From NCBI RefSeq assembly GCF_020982545.1, contig NZ_JAJKLK010000019.1:1178001-1242000 (forward strand): a stretch of 64,000 nt of DNA, in the 5' to 3' direction. Each line of letters opens with the position of its first letter. The stretch's first letter is position 1. Shown here piece by piece: positions 1 to 7,686 of the stretch. The notes under the pieces are model-generated. The model saw only the letters and a list, made by a program, of their open reading frames with translations, made no database searches and was not told where the DNA came from. A program made the position numbers and the translations under genes. Source of the DNA: Streptomyces sp. MNU76 (GTDB lineage: Bacteria; Actinomycetota; Actinomycetes; Streptomycetales; Streptomycetaceae).

Positions 1-462
1 CAGGCGTCGGGCGCGGCTGTGCACATCGGACAGGGGGGTGGTGGGAGGTTCGTAGACGCCGGTCGGGGTCGTGCGCAGCCGGGCGCGGCGCCTGCGCCGT
101 ACGAGGGAGTACGCGGCGACGGCGACGGCCGTGCCCGCGGCCGCCACCGGCAGGACCAGATCCGAGCCGGAGCTGTCGTCGGCCGGAGCCGCGCTCCCGT
201 CGCCGTCGGTGGCCGGGGCCATGACGAGCCGACCGGGCGCGGCAGCCGCGGGCCACTCACCGACGGGGGGACCCATGACCCGGGCCACGGACCCGTCGGG
301 GACGTGCGGTCCCGTGGGGCGCCCCTCCGCGGCCGTCCGCGTCGCCGTGGGCAGCAGGAGCCACGCCAGGGCCACGAGCCCCCCGAACGCGGTGTGGGCC
401 ACGCGCACGGCTATGTGGGACGTTGCCCCGCGCGCTCGGCTCCTTCTCGGACGCGATGTCAC
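1..462 (-). CDS. Putative secreted or membrane-anchored protein, 3' end cut by window edge
   Basis: An open frame starts at GTG 462 and runs off the left edge (154 codons seen). After an Arg-rich start (residues 3-12) comes a hydrophobic stretch at about residues 25-39 that looks like a signal peptide or anchor. A Pro/Ala/Gly-rich stretch follows, then a second hydrophobic helix at about residues 102-121 ended by RRRRRAR, a typical stop-transfer signal with a cytoplasmic tail. I do not recognise the family and see no catalytic motif. The start is uncertain: no clear ribosome binding site is visible, and GTG codons at residues 19 and 21 are alternatives. It lies downstream of and co-directional with sdhB, about 105 bp away, so it may be read from the same transcript. 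The hydrophobic pattern and codon bias support a real gene. Confidence 0.5.
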   Translation of the reverse strand, partial: MTSRPRRSRARGATSHIAVRVAHTAFGGLVALAWLLLPTATRTAAEGRPTGPHVPDGSVARVMGPPVGEWPAAAAPGRLVMAPATDGDGSAAPADDSSGSDLVLPVAAAGTAVAVAAYSLVRRRRRARLRTTPTGVYEPPTTPLSDVHSRARRL

Positions 463-567
463 ATTCGGGAGCGTATGACCGGTGCCGGGCACCCGCGAGC
501 GGGGTGGGCCGGAGTGGGGGAGCCGCCCGGATGCGGCGGGCGGGGTGTCGCCCACCCGTCCGGGGCC

Positions 568-1344
568 TCAGCCCGTCGAGGAGCGCCTCCTGATCTTCGA
601 GCCCAGCCACACCAGCGGGTCGTACTTGCGGTCAGCCGCACGCTCCTTCAGCGGGATCAGCGCGTTGTCGGTGATCTTGATGCCCTCCGGGCAGACCTCC
701 GTGCAGCATTTGGTGATGTTGCAGTAGCCGAGGCCGTGCTCGTCCTGGGCGGTCGTCTTGCGGTCGAGACCGGTGTCGGCCGCCGCGTCCAGGGGGTGCA
801 TGTCGAGCTCGGCGACCCGCATCAGGAAGCGGGGACCGGCGAACGCCGGCTTGTTCTCCTCGTGGTCGCGGACGACATGGCAGGTGTCCTGGCACAGGAA
901 GCACTCGATGCACTTGCGGAACTCCTGCGAGCGGTCCACGTCCTCCTGCATCATCCGGTACTCGCCCGGGCCGAGGTCCTCGGGCGGTACGAAGGCCGGG
1001 ACCTCGCGCGCCTTCTGGTAGTTGAAGCCGACGTCGGTGACGAGGTCGCGGACCACGGGGAAGGCGCGCAGGGGGGTGATGGTGATCGTCTCCTCCCGGG
1101 TGAACACCGACATGCGGGTCATGCACATCAGCCGGGGCCGCCCGTTGATCTCCGCCGAGCACGAACCGCACTTGCCCGCCTTGCAGTTCCAGCGGACCGC
1201 CAGATCGGGGGCCTGCGTGGCCTGGAGGCGGTGGACGATGTCCAGCACCACCTCGCCGTCGTTGACCTCGACCGCGAAGTCCTCCAGGCCGCCGCCCCGC
1301 ACATCGCCCCGCCACACCTTGAAGCGGGCCTCGTAGCTGCTCAC
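568..1344 (-). CDS. sdhB: Succinate dehydrogenase iron-sulfur subunit
   Basis: 258 residues, normal for SdhB/FrdB. It carries electrons from the flavoprotein to the membrane anchor. The plant-type [2Fe-2S] site is C54, C59, C62 and C74 (NCKAGKCGSC then RLMC). The 4Fe-4S and 3Fe-4S ligands lie in CIECFLCQDTC (about 145-155) and CCTEVCPEG (about 213-220). The GTG start at 1344 overlaps the sdhA stop in GTGA, so the two are translationally coupled. The open frame extends further upstream, but the usual SdhB N-terminus (SSYEARFKVWRG) fixes this start. With its sdhA and five-helix anchor it resembles the mycobacterial Sdh1 set (Rv0247c-Rv0249c) rather than the four-gene sdhCDAB type; that placement rests on subunit layout and recalled homology. 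Confidence 0.95.
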   Translation of the reverse strand: MSSYEARFKVWRGDVRGGGLEDFAVEVNDGEVVLDIVHRLQATQAPDLAVRWNCKAGKCGSCSAEINGRPRLMCMTRMSVFTREETITITPLRAFPVVRDLVTDVGFNYQKAREVPAFVPPEDLGPGEYRMMQEDVDRSQEFRKCIECFLCQDTCHVVRDHEENKPAFAGPRFLMRVAELDMHPLDAAADTGLDRKTTAQDEHGLGYCNITKCCTEVCPEGIKITDNALIPLKERAADRKYDPLVWLGSKIRRRSSTG

Positions 1345-3290
1345 TCGTACAGCTCCTCTTCGGCGAGGTACTTGACCAGCTCCTCCTTGTCGAACAGGGC
1401 GAGCAGGTCGGGACGGATGGGTTCGGTGGTCTCTCGGGTGAGGGCGATCGCGCCGACGGCGGCATCGCCTGTGGGATCGGCCGCCGGATCGGCGAGCCGG
1501 CACAGCAGGTTGATCCGGCGCCAGTCGCGGTCCATCGTCGGATGGTCCTCGCGGGTGTGGCCGCCCCGGGACTCCGTGCGCTCCAGCGCGGCCCTCGCCA
1601 CGCACTCGCTGACCAGCAGCATGTTGCGCAGGTCCAGGGCGAGATGCCAGCCCGGGTTGAACTGCCGGTGCCCCTCGACCCCCGCCCGGCGCGCCCGTAC
1701 CCGCAGGTCGGCGAGCCGCTCCAGCGCCTGTTCCATCTCGCCCTCGCGGCGGATGATGCCGACCAGGTCGTTCATGGCCTGCTGGAGTTCCTGGTGGAGG
1801 GTGTACGGGTTCTCCTGCGGCAGGTCCCCCGCCGCCTCGGGCTGCCCGGGCGCGGGGCCCTCGGCGGAGAACGGGCGCAGCGCCTCGGCGGCGGCCGTGT
1901 CGACCTCGATGTCGTCCACCGAAGGGCGCGCACCGGCCAGGCCCGCCGCGTACTCGGCCGCGTGCAGCCCGGCCCGGCGGCCGAAGACCAGCAGGTCGGA
2001 GAGGGAGTTGCCGCCCAGCCGGTTGGAGCCGTGCATCCCCCCGGCCACCTCACCGGCCGCGAACAGGCCCGGCACCCCGCGCGCCGCCGCCGTGTCCGAC
2101 TCGACCGCGATCCCGCCCATCACGTAGTGACAGGTGGGCCCGACCTCCATGGCCTCCGCCGTGATGTCGACGTCCGCCAGCTCCTTGAACTGGTGGTACA
2201 TGGAGGGGAGTCGGCGGCGGATGGTCTCCGCCGGCATCCGGGTCGACACGTCCAGGAAGACCCCGCCGTGCGGCGAGCCCCGGCCCGCCTTCACCTCGGC
2301 GTTGATGGCCCGCGCCACCTCGTCGCGCGGCAGCAGCTCGGGCGGGCGCCGGTTGTGGTCCGGGTCCTCGTACCAGCGGTCGCCCTCCTCCTCGGACTCC
2401 GCGTACTTCTCCTTGAAGACGTCCGGGATGTAGTCGAACATGAACCGCTTGTTCTCGGAGTTCCTGAGCACCCCGCCGTCGCCGCGCACCGACTCCGTGA
2501 CGAGGATGCCCTTCACCGACGGCGGCCAGACCATGCCCGTCGGATGGAACTGCACGAACTCCATGTTCAGCAGCGGCGCGCCCGCGAGCAGCGCCAGCGC
2601 GTGACCGTCACCCGTGTACTCCCACGAGTTCGACGTCACCTTGAAGGACTTGCCGATTCCCCCGGTGGCGATGACGACGGCGGGCGCTTCGAGCACGAAG
2701 AACCGCCCCGACTCGCGCTCGTACGCGAACGCCCCGGACACCCGGTCGCCGTCCTTCAGCACCCGGGTGACCGTGCACTCCTGGAAGACCTTCAGCCGGG
2801 ACTCGTAGTCACCGGTCTCCCTGTGGTCCTCCTGCTGCAGGGCGACGATCTTCTGCTGGAGGGTGCGGATCAGCTCCAGGCCCGTACGGTCGCCGACGTG
2901 GGCGAGGCGCGGGTACTCGTGGCCGCCGAAGTTGCGCTGCGAGATCCGGCCGTCCCTCGTACGGTCGAAGAGGGCGCCCCAGGTCTCCAGCTCCCAGACC
3001 CGGTCGGGGGCCTCCTTGGCGTGCAGCTCGGCCATCCGCCACTGGTTGAGGAACTTGCCGCCGCGCATGGTGTCGCGGAAGTGGACCTGCCAGTTGTCAC
3101 CGGAGTTGACGTTGCCCATGGCGGCCGCGATACCGCCCTCGGCCATCACCGTGTGGGCCTTGCCGAACAGGGACTTGCAGATCACGGCCGTACGGGCGCC
3201 CCGCTCGCGGGCCTCGATCGCGGCGCGCAGTCCGGCGCCGCCGGCGCCGATCACGACGACGTCCCACTCCTGTCGCTCGACCACGGACAT
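1341..3290 (-). CDS. sdhA: Succinate dehydrogenase flavoprotein subunit
   Basis: 649 residues. It oxidises succinate to fumarate at a covalently bound FAD on the inner face of the membrane. The dinucleotide-binding GAGGAG is at residues 15-20 (VVVIGAGGAG). H46 in GKAHTVMAEGG is the expected FAD-attachment histidine. Catalytic-domain motifs EFVQFHPTG, PTCHYVMGGI and GGMHGSNRLGGNSL are all present. The ATG at 3290 overlaps the anchor gene's stop in ATGA, and the 3' end overlaps sdhB in GTGA, so anchor, sdhA and sdhB form one coupled operon. It ends in an Asp/Glu-rich tail. The frame is open for another 276 nt upstream, but that part lies inside the anchor gene and is rejected. Confidence 0.96.
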   Translation of the reverse strand: MSVVERQEWDVVVIGAGGAGLRAAIEARERGARTAVICKSLFGKAHTVMAEGGIAAAMGNVNSGDNWQVHFRDTMRGGKFLNQWRMAELHAKEAPDRVWELETWGALFDRTRDGRISQRNFGGHEYPRLAHVGDRTGLELIRTLQQKIVALQQEDHRETGDYESRLKVFQECTVTRVLKDGDRVSGAFAYERESGRFFVLEAPAVVIATGGIGKSFKVTSNSWEYTGDGHALALLAGAPLLNMEFVQFHPTGMVWPPSVKGILVTESVRGDGGVLRNSENKRFMFDYIPDVFKEKYAESEEEGDRWYEDPDHNRRPPELLPRDEVARAINAEVKAGRGSPHGGVFLDVSTRMPAETIRRRLPSMYHQFKELADVDITAEAMEVGPTCHYVMGGIAVESDTAAARGVPGLFAAGEVAGGMHGSNRLGGNSLSDLLVFGRRAGLHAAEYAAGLAGARPSVDDIEVDTAAAEALRPFSAEGPAPGQPEAAGDLPQENPYTLHQELQQAMNDLVGIIRREGEMEQALERLADLRVRARRAGVEGHRQFNPGWHLALDLRNMLLVSECVARAALERTESRGGHTREDHPTMDRDWRRINLLCRLADPAADPTGDAAVGAIALTRETTEPIRPDLLALFDKEELVKYLAEEELYE

Positions 3291-4126
3291 CAGAACAACC
3301 TCGGATCGTCGAAGGCGCCGGACGCGACCAGGTACACGTAGAAGTCGGCGAGCGCCACGCTCACCAACGAGGCCCAGGCGAGCAGCATGTGACGGGCGTT
3401 CAGGCGGCCGACCCACTGCCACATCCGATAGCGCACGGGATGCTTGGAGAAGTGCTTGAGCTTGCCGCCGACGATGTGCCGGCACGAGTGGCAGGAGAGG
3501 GTGTACGCCCAGATCAGCACGATGTTGACGAGGAACACGAGGGTGCCGAGGCCCATGTGGCCCCACTCGTAGTGCTCGTCACGGAAGGCCAGGACCGTGT
3601 CGTAGGTGAGGATGCCGGCGACCAGCAGGGCGGCGTAGAAGAAGTACCGGTGCAGGTTCTGCAGGACCAGCGGGAAGCGGGTCTCGCCCGAGTACTTCTT
3701 GTGCGGCTCGGCCACGGCGCAGGCGGGCGGGGACGCCCAGAAGCCCCGGTAGTAGGCCTTGCGGTAGTAGTAGCAGGTCAGGCGGAAGCCGAGCGGGAAG
3801 ATCAGGATGATGATCGCCGGTGAGATGCCCCACCAGCCGCCGAAGATCTCCCAGTTGGGGCCGCCGTGCATGGGCTCGCAGCGTTCCGCCAGACAGGGCG
3901 AGTAGAACGGCGAGACGTACGGGGCCGCGTAGTAGTGCTCGTCCGCGAAGGCCCGCCAGGTCGAGTACACGATGAAGGCGAGCAGTCCGGCGGCCGTGGC
4001 GGCGGGGGCCAGCCACCAGCGGTCGGTGCGCAGATGCGGGGCGGAGATCGCGGCGCGCGTACGGGTCCGCACGCCGCCGCGCTGGGGAAGGGGTTCTGTT
4101 GCCGGTGGTTCCGTACCAGTGGCCAA
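3290..4126 (-). CDS. Succinate dehydrogenase membrane anchor subunit (Rv0249c-like)
   Basis: 278 residues with about five transmembrane helices (roughly residues 40-58, 98-118, 162-182, 192-215 and 248-268). It holds SdhAB at the membrane and passes electrons to the quinone. Histidines suited to haem binding are visible in NLHRYFFY, TLSCHSCRHIVGG and EWGHMG. The start is TTG at 4126 with GGGAG seven bases upstream. A longer overlapping frame exists, but the hydrophobic protein in this frame is clearly the real one. It is the first gene of the three-gene operon and overlaps sdhA by 4 bp. A single long anchor instead of separate SdhC and SdhD is typical of actinobacterial Sdh1. Confidence 0.9.
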   Translation of the reverse strand: MATGTEPPATEPLPQRGGVRTRTRAAISAPHLRTDRWWLAPAATAAGLLAFIVYSTWRAFADEHYYAAPYVSPFYSPCLAERCEPMHGGPNWEIFGGWWGISPAIIILIFPLGFRLTCYYYRKAYYRGFWASPPACAVAEPHKKYSGETRFPLVLQNLHRYFFYAALLVAGILTYDTVLAFRDEHYEWGHMGLGTLVFLVNIVLIWAYTLSCHSCRHIVGGKLKHFSKHPVRYRMWQWVGRLNARHMLLAWASLVSVALADFYVYLVASGAFDDPRLF

Positions 4127-4174
4127 CGGGGGACTCCCGGTCGGGTGGTTGTCGGGGTGGGCGGACGACGGCGG

Positions 4175-4463
4175 TCAGGGGCGCGGCGGCCGCGGGAGCC
4201 GAGGCCCTCGTCGTCCGAGTCCGTCCACAGGAGCTGTCGTACGGGGTGTCGGGGATGGGGACGAGGTCGGGGCGGCGCGGCTTGGCCAGGGAGGCCGCGG
4301 CCTCGCTGAGCAGCGCGATGCTCTCTCGCAGGTGGTCGGCGTCGGTGCGGACGCGGCGTATCTCCAGGCCGCTGCCGCCGAGTTGCTGTTCCAGGCGGCG
4401 TACGGACCGGGTCAGTTCGTCCAGGCAGCGCCGGACCGACGTCAAGTCGTCGTGCACGGACAT
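4175..4463 (-). CDS. Small coiled-coil protein upstream of the sdh operon, apparently frameshifted
   Basis: ATG 4463 with AGGG about eight bases upstream begins MSVHDDLTSVRRCLDEL, followed by a convincing coiled coil over residues 5-55 and then PIPDTPYDSS. Past that point the reading frame turns Arg/Pro-rich and would run to 3579, overlapping the sdh anchor by more than 500 bp. One added base at about 4217-4225 restores LWTDSDDEGLG, an acidic tail that joins naturally to DTPYDSS. A second added base in the C run near 4178-4182 makes the frame end at the TGA at 4175-4177, just before the anchor. Both repairs are one-base insertions in C/G runs. I give the span of the presumed intact gene (289 nt, not a multiple of 3). 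Function unknown. Confidence 0.5.
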
Positions 4464-4628
4464 GACTTGCCCTCGCTTTCAGGGGGTGTGGGCCCCAAGG
4501 CGGCAACGTTCATGCGCCTGCGAGTGTCGCGCGTCACACCTGCCGGTGGGAAGCGGTTTGCGGTTTCTTTTGCGCGGGTGGGGGTGGGCCGGGTGGGTGC
4601 GTGGTCGGGTGCGGCTCCGGTGGGGCTT

Positions 4629-4652
4629 CTCGCGCAGTTCCCCGCGCCCCTT
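4629..4652 (-). repeat. Interspersed GC-rich repeat, copy 1
   Basis: Minus-strand copy of the core GGGGCGCGGGGAACTGCGCG, followed by A/G and preceded by AA. It is the left arm of the inverted repeat at 4562-4882. Confidence 0.85.
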
Positions 4653-4796
4653 GAAAGACCAGGCCCTGCGGGCCTGAAAGACCACGGCTCTGTGGCCTGA
4701 AGGGCGACGGGGCCGTGGGCCTGAAGGGTGACGGGGTCGCGGGCCTGAAGGGTGACGGGGTCGCGGGATGAAAGCACGGGGCGCAGCCCCGGCTTT

Positions 4797-4820
4797 CAGG
4801 GGCGCGGGGAACTGCGCGAG
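4797..4820 (+). repeat. Interspersed GC-rich repeat, copy 2
   Basis: Plus-strand copy of GGGGCGCGGGGAACTGCGCG. It is the right arm of the inverted repeat at 4562-4882. Confidence 0.85.
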
Positions 4821-4965
4821 CAACCCCACCGGACCCGCACCCGTCAACGCACCCGCCCGCCCCCACCCCGGAGGGGCCGCACGCCCAAACGGGTGGGTTC
4901 CGGCAAACCCCTCGTCGTGTCGGCCACCCCCCGACCGCGTCGTCCTCTTCAGTGGGCCGCATCCG

Positions 4966-5001
4966 TCTGATCAGCTCCATATACCGCCGAACGTGATCAG
5001 A
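4966..5001. promoter_or_regulatory. Operator-like inverted repeat before the orphan binding protein
   Basis: Perfect 8-bp arms TCTGATCA and TGATCAGA are separated by 20 bp that contain the AT-rich step CATATA. It ends 45 bp before the ATG at 5047. The placement suggests a repressor or activator site overlapping the promoter; the regulator is unknown. Confidence 0.4.
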
Positions 5002-5046
5002 GCCACCCCCGTCCCCGTTCTCCCACCGCGGAGCGAGGAGGTCGCC

Positions 5047-7431
5047 ATGACGCCGATTCCCCACGACCGCGTTCGACCGCGCGCCCCGCGCCGCTCGCTG
5101 GTGTTCCTCGCCGCCGGCGTGCTCACGATGCCCGTGCTGAGCGGATGCGGTGAGGAGGACCCGGCGGGCAGGCCCGTCGCCGAGCAGGACATCGCGCCCG
5201 CCGCACGGAACCTGGTCGCCGACGGCGGCACCCTCCGCTGGGCCGTGGACGCCGTACCGGAGACGTTGAACACGTTCCAGGCGGACGCCGACCCGGCCAC
5301 CGCGCGGATCGCCGGCGCCGTACTGCCCTCGATGTACCGCCTGGACGCCAGCGGGCGCCCCGAGCTCAACTCCGACTACGTGGAGTCCGCCAAGGTCGTC
5401 GAACGCGAGCCCCGGCAGGTCGTCCTCTACAAACTGAACCAGCAGGCCGTGTGGAGCGACGGCCGGGAGATCGGCGCCGCCGACTTCGCCGCCCAGTGGC
5501 GTGCCCTGTCCGGCAAGGACTCCGCGTACTGGACGGCCCGGAACGCCGGCTACGAACGCATCGAGAAGATCGAACGGGGCGAGAACGACCTGGAGGTCCG
5601 GGTCACCTTCGCCCGTCCGTACGCCGACTGGAAGTCGCTGTTCTCGCCGCTGTACCCGAAACAGGTGATGGGCACCCCGGACTCCTTCAACGACGGCGCC
5701 CGCAAGAAGCTCAAGGTCACCGCCGGTCCGTTCGCCGTGAAGGACATCGACCGCAAGGGCGGCGAGGTCACCCTCACCCGTAACCCCCGCTGGTGGGGCC
5801 GCACCGCCAAGCTGTCGACCCTGGTGCTGCGCGCCGTGCCGCGCGACGAGCGGGTCGAGGCGCTCGCCGGTGACAAGGTCGACATCGCCGAGATCGACTC
5901 GGTCCAGGCCGGGCGGATCACACTCGCCCACCGTGACAAGAAGGACACGGGAGCGGCCGGACCGCTCGCGCAGCGCGAATCCGCGCAGGCGCTGCGCTCC
6001 TGGGCCATCGCGCACGGCTCGGACGAGAAGGCCGCCGAGAACGAGATCGGCGCCCGGAAGAAGCGGCGCGAGGCCCTCGCCGAGTACACCGCCCAGCAGT
6101 CCGCCCTGCGCGGCATCACCGTGCGCCGCTCCCTGGAGCCTGCCTACACCCAGCTCGCCCTGAACGGTTCCGACGGCCCTCTCGCCGACGAGCGGGTCCG
6201 CCGCGCTGTGGCCCGCGCGATCGACCGGGAGAAGCTCGCCGAGCTCGTCCTGAAGCCGCTCGGGCTGCCCGCCGTCCCCGTCGGCAGCCACCTCGCCCTC
6301 GCCGGCCAGGCCGCCTACGCGGACAGCAGCGGCGCTCTCGGCGGCCAGGACACCGACGAGGCGCGCGCCCTCCTCGCCGACGCCGGCTGGGAACAGGGCG
6401 GCCCCCTCGCGCCTGGCAAGAAGGCGGCCGGCGCGGAGGGCGAGCAGGAGCACGGCTCCAAGGACGCCAAGGACTCCGAGGCCAAGGACGCCAAGGACGC
6501 CAAGGACAAGGAGCGCAAGGACTCCGAGGACTCCAAGGACTCCGAGGACTCGAAGGGTTCCCGGGAGTCCCGGGACTCCCGGGAACCCGCGGACGAGAGC
6601 ACCTACATCGTCGGCCAGGACGACAAGCCCTCCGACGCCGACCACGACGCCGACCACGACGCCGACCACGACGCCGACCACGACGCCGACGTCGACGAGA
6701 AGGAGGGCGAGCGGGGCGCGAACCTCGCTCAGGACGGCAAGCAGTTCAAGCCGGGCGGGGTGCCCGGCGCGTACGCCCCGCGCGGGACGCGGGCGCCCGC
6801 CGATGCCGCCAAAGGGCCCCTCGCCAAGAACGGCAAGCTGCTGACCCTGCGGTTCGTGCTGCCGTCGGGCCCGGGCACCGAGGCGCTGCGGGCCGTCGGC
6901 GAGCGGATCGCGGCGATGCTGGACCGCGTCGGGATCCGTACGGAGATCTCCAAGGTCGCGGACGAGAGCTACTTCAAGGACCACATCGCGAACGGGCAGT
7001 ACGACCTCGCGCTGTACTCCTGGCCGACCTCCGCCTACCCCGCCACCGACGCCCGGCCGATCTACGCCAAGCCGGTGCCCGCCGCCGACGGCTCGCTGAA
7101 CGTCGAGCAGAACTACACGCGCGTCGGCACCGACCGGGTCGACCAGCTCTTCGACCAGGCCGTGGCCAGCCTCGACGAGAGCAGGACGCGCTCCCTGATC
7201 CGCAAGGCGGACGCCCGGATCTGGGCCGCCGCCGGGTCCATCCCGCTCTACCAGCGGCCCCAGCTGGTCGCCGTCCGCACCGGCCTCGCGAACGCGGGTG
7301 CCTTCGGCTTCCAGACCCCGTACTACGAGGACATGGGCTTCCTGAAGAAGGGCGCCAAGGGGCCGGCGCGGCCCACGGGCGAGCAGTCCGCCGAGCAGCG
7401 GTCCGCCGAGCAGCGGCCGGTCGACGGATAG
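5047..7431 (+). CDS. Oligopeptide-binding lipoprotein (SBP_bac_5 family) with low-complexity insert
   Basis: 794 residues from ATG 5047, with GAGGAGG six bases upstream; the frame is open upstream but lacks a signal sequence there. Arg-rich start, hydrophobic helix, then lipobox LSGC (Cys about 33), so it should be anchored outside the membrane as the peptide-capturing part of an ABC importer. The family-5 solute-binding fold is seen in ERVRRAVARAIDREKLAELV-type and YDLALYSWPTSAYP motifs. Residues about 459-555 are an unusual charged insert: Lys/Asp/Ser repeats, then five DADH-type units encoded by a 12-bp repeat (6633-6694). There is no permease or ATPase gene beside it; bldK starts 2.7 kb downstream. 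A long antisense frame across the gene is a GC-bias artefact. Confidence 0.88.
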   Translation: MTPIPHDRVRPRAPRRSLVFLAAGVLTMPVLSGCGEEDPAGRPVAEQDIAPAARNLVADGGTLRWAVDAVPETLNTFQADADPATARIAGAVLPSMYRLDASGRPELNSDYVESAKVVEREPRQVVLYKLNQQAVWSDGREIGAADFAAQWRALSGKDSAYWTARNAGYERIEKIERGENDLEVRVTFARPYADWKSLFSPLYPKQVMGTPDSFNDGARKKLKVTAGPFAVKDIDRKGGEVTLTRNPRWWGRTAKLSTLVLRAVPRDERVEALAGDKVDIAEIDSVQAGRITLAHRDKKDTGAAGPLAQRESAQALRSWAIAHGSDEKAAENEIGARKKRREALAEYTAQQSALRGITVRRSLEPAYTQLALNGSDGPLADERVRRAVARAIDREKLAELVLKPLGLPAVPVGSHLALAGQAAYADSSGALGGQDTDEARALLADAGWEQGGPLAPGKKAAGAEGEQEHGSKDAKDSEAKDAKDAKDKERKDSEDSKDSEDSKGSRESRDSREPADESTYIVGQDDKPSDADHDADHDADHDADHDADVDEKEGERGANLAQDGKQFKPGGVPGAYAPRGTRAPADAAKGPLAKNGKLLTLRFVLPSGPGTEALRAVGERIAAMLDRVGIRTEISKVADESYFKDHIANGQYDLALYSWPTSAYPATDARPIYAKPVPAADGSLNVEQNYTRVGTDRVDQLFDQAVASLDESRTRSLIRKADARIWAAAGSIPLYQRPQLVAVRTGLANAGAFGFQTPYYEDMGFLKKGAKGPARPTGEQSAEQRSAEQRPVDG

Positions 7432-7453
7432 CGGACCGTCCCTGACGGACCCC

Positions 7454-7486
7454 GGCCGCCGCCCCGTATCGCACGGGGCGGCGGCC
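7454..7486 (+). terminator. Hairpin terminator after the binding protein
   Basis: A 14-bp perfect stem (GGCCGCCGCCCCGT / ACGGGGCGGCGGCC) with a 5-nt loop lies 22 bp after the stop. There is no U tract, which is usual for Streptomyces terminators. Confidence 0.75.
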
Positions 7487-7686
7487 GACGTACGCGGGCC
7501 GGGCGGCCCGGAACCCGTCTGAGCTGGGGCTGAGCCGGTCCGAGCTGGGCCGGAGCGGCCCGGGGAGCCTCGGTGCCCGCGGCCCCGTACCATGGGGTGA
7601 GGCCGTGGCGTGTCCAGCCCGGCAGGGTCCGCGCGACACAGATGTCAGCGCAGGCCGTCCTCACACTCCGGGAGAAGCGCCTCACT

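Larger units (their letters stand above)
4562..4882. repeat. Long inverted repeat with tandem repeats in its loop
   Basis: The left arm read on the minus strand and the right arm on the plus strand share CTTTCA, GGGGCGCGGGGAACTGCGCG and then CCCCACCGGA plus further GC-rich sequence, for roughly 80 bp with a few mismatches. The sequence between the arms carries about three units of roughly 24 bp built on GGCCTGAAGGGTGACGGGGT (4685-4765). The core of each arm is the same interspersed repeat seen elsewhere in the window. Confidence 0.75.
4464..5046. other. Repeat-rich intergenic region between divergent genes
   Basis: No credible gene lies in these 583 bp. The region holds a large inverted repeat (4562-4657 against 4792-4882), a short tandem repeat between its arms, and at its right end an inverted repeat TCTGATCA / TGATCAGA (4966-5001). 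The promoters for the small coiled-coil gene (leftward) and the oligopeptide-binding lipoprotein (rightward) must lie here, but I cannot place either with confidence. Confidence 0.6.

Noticed and set aside
4534..7593. 1019-codon open frame on the minus strand across the peptide-binding lipoprotein gene
   Set aside because: It is the antisense of a clear lipoprotein; it lacks family motifs and its Val/Leu/Gly/Asp-rich composition is the usual antisense artefact of high-GC coding DNA.
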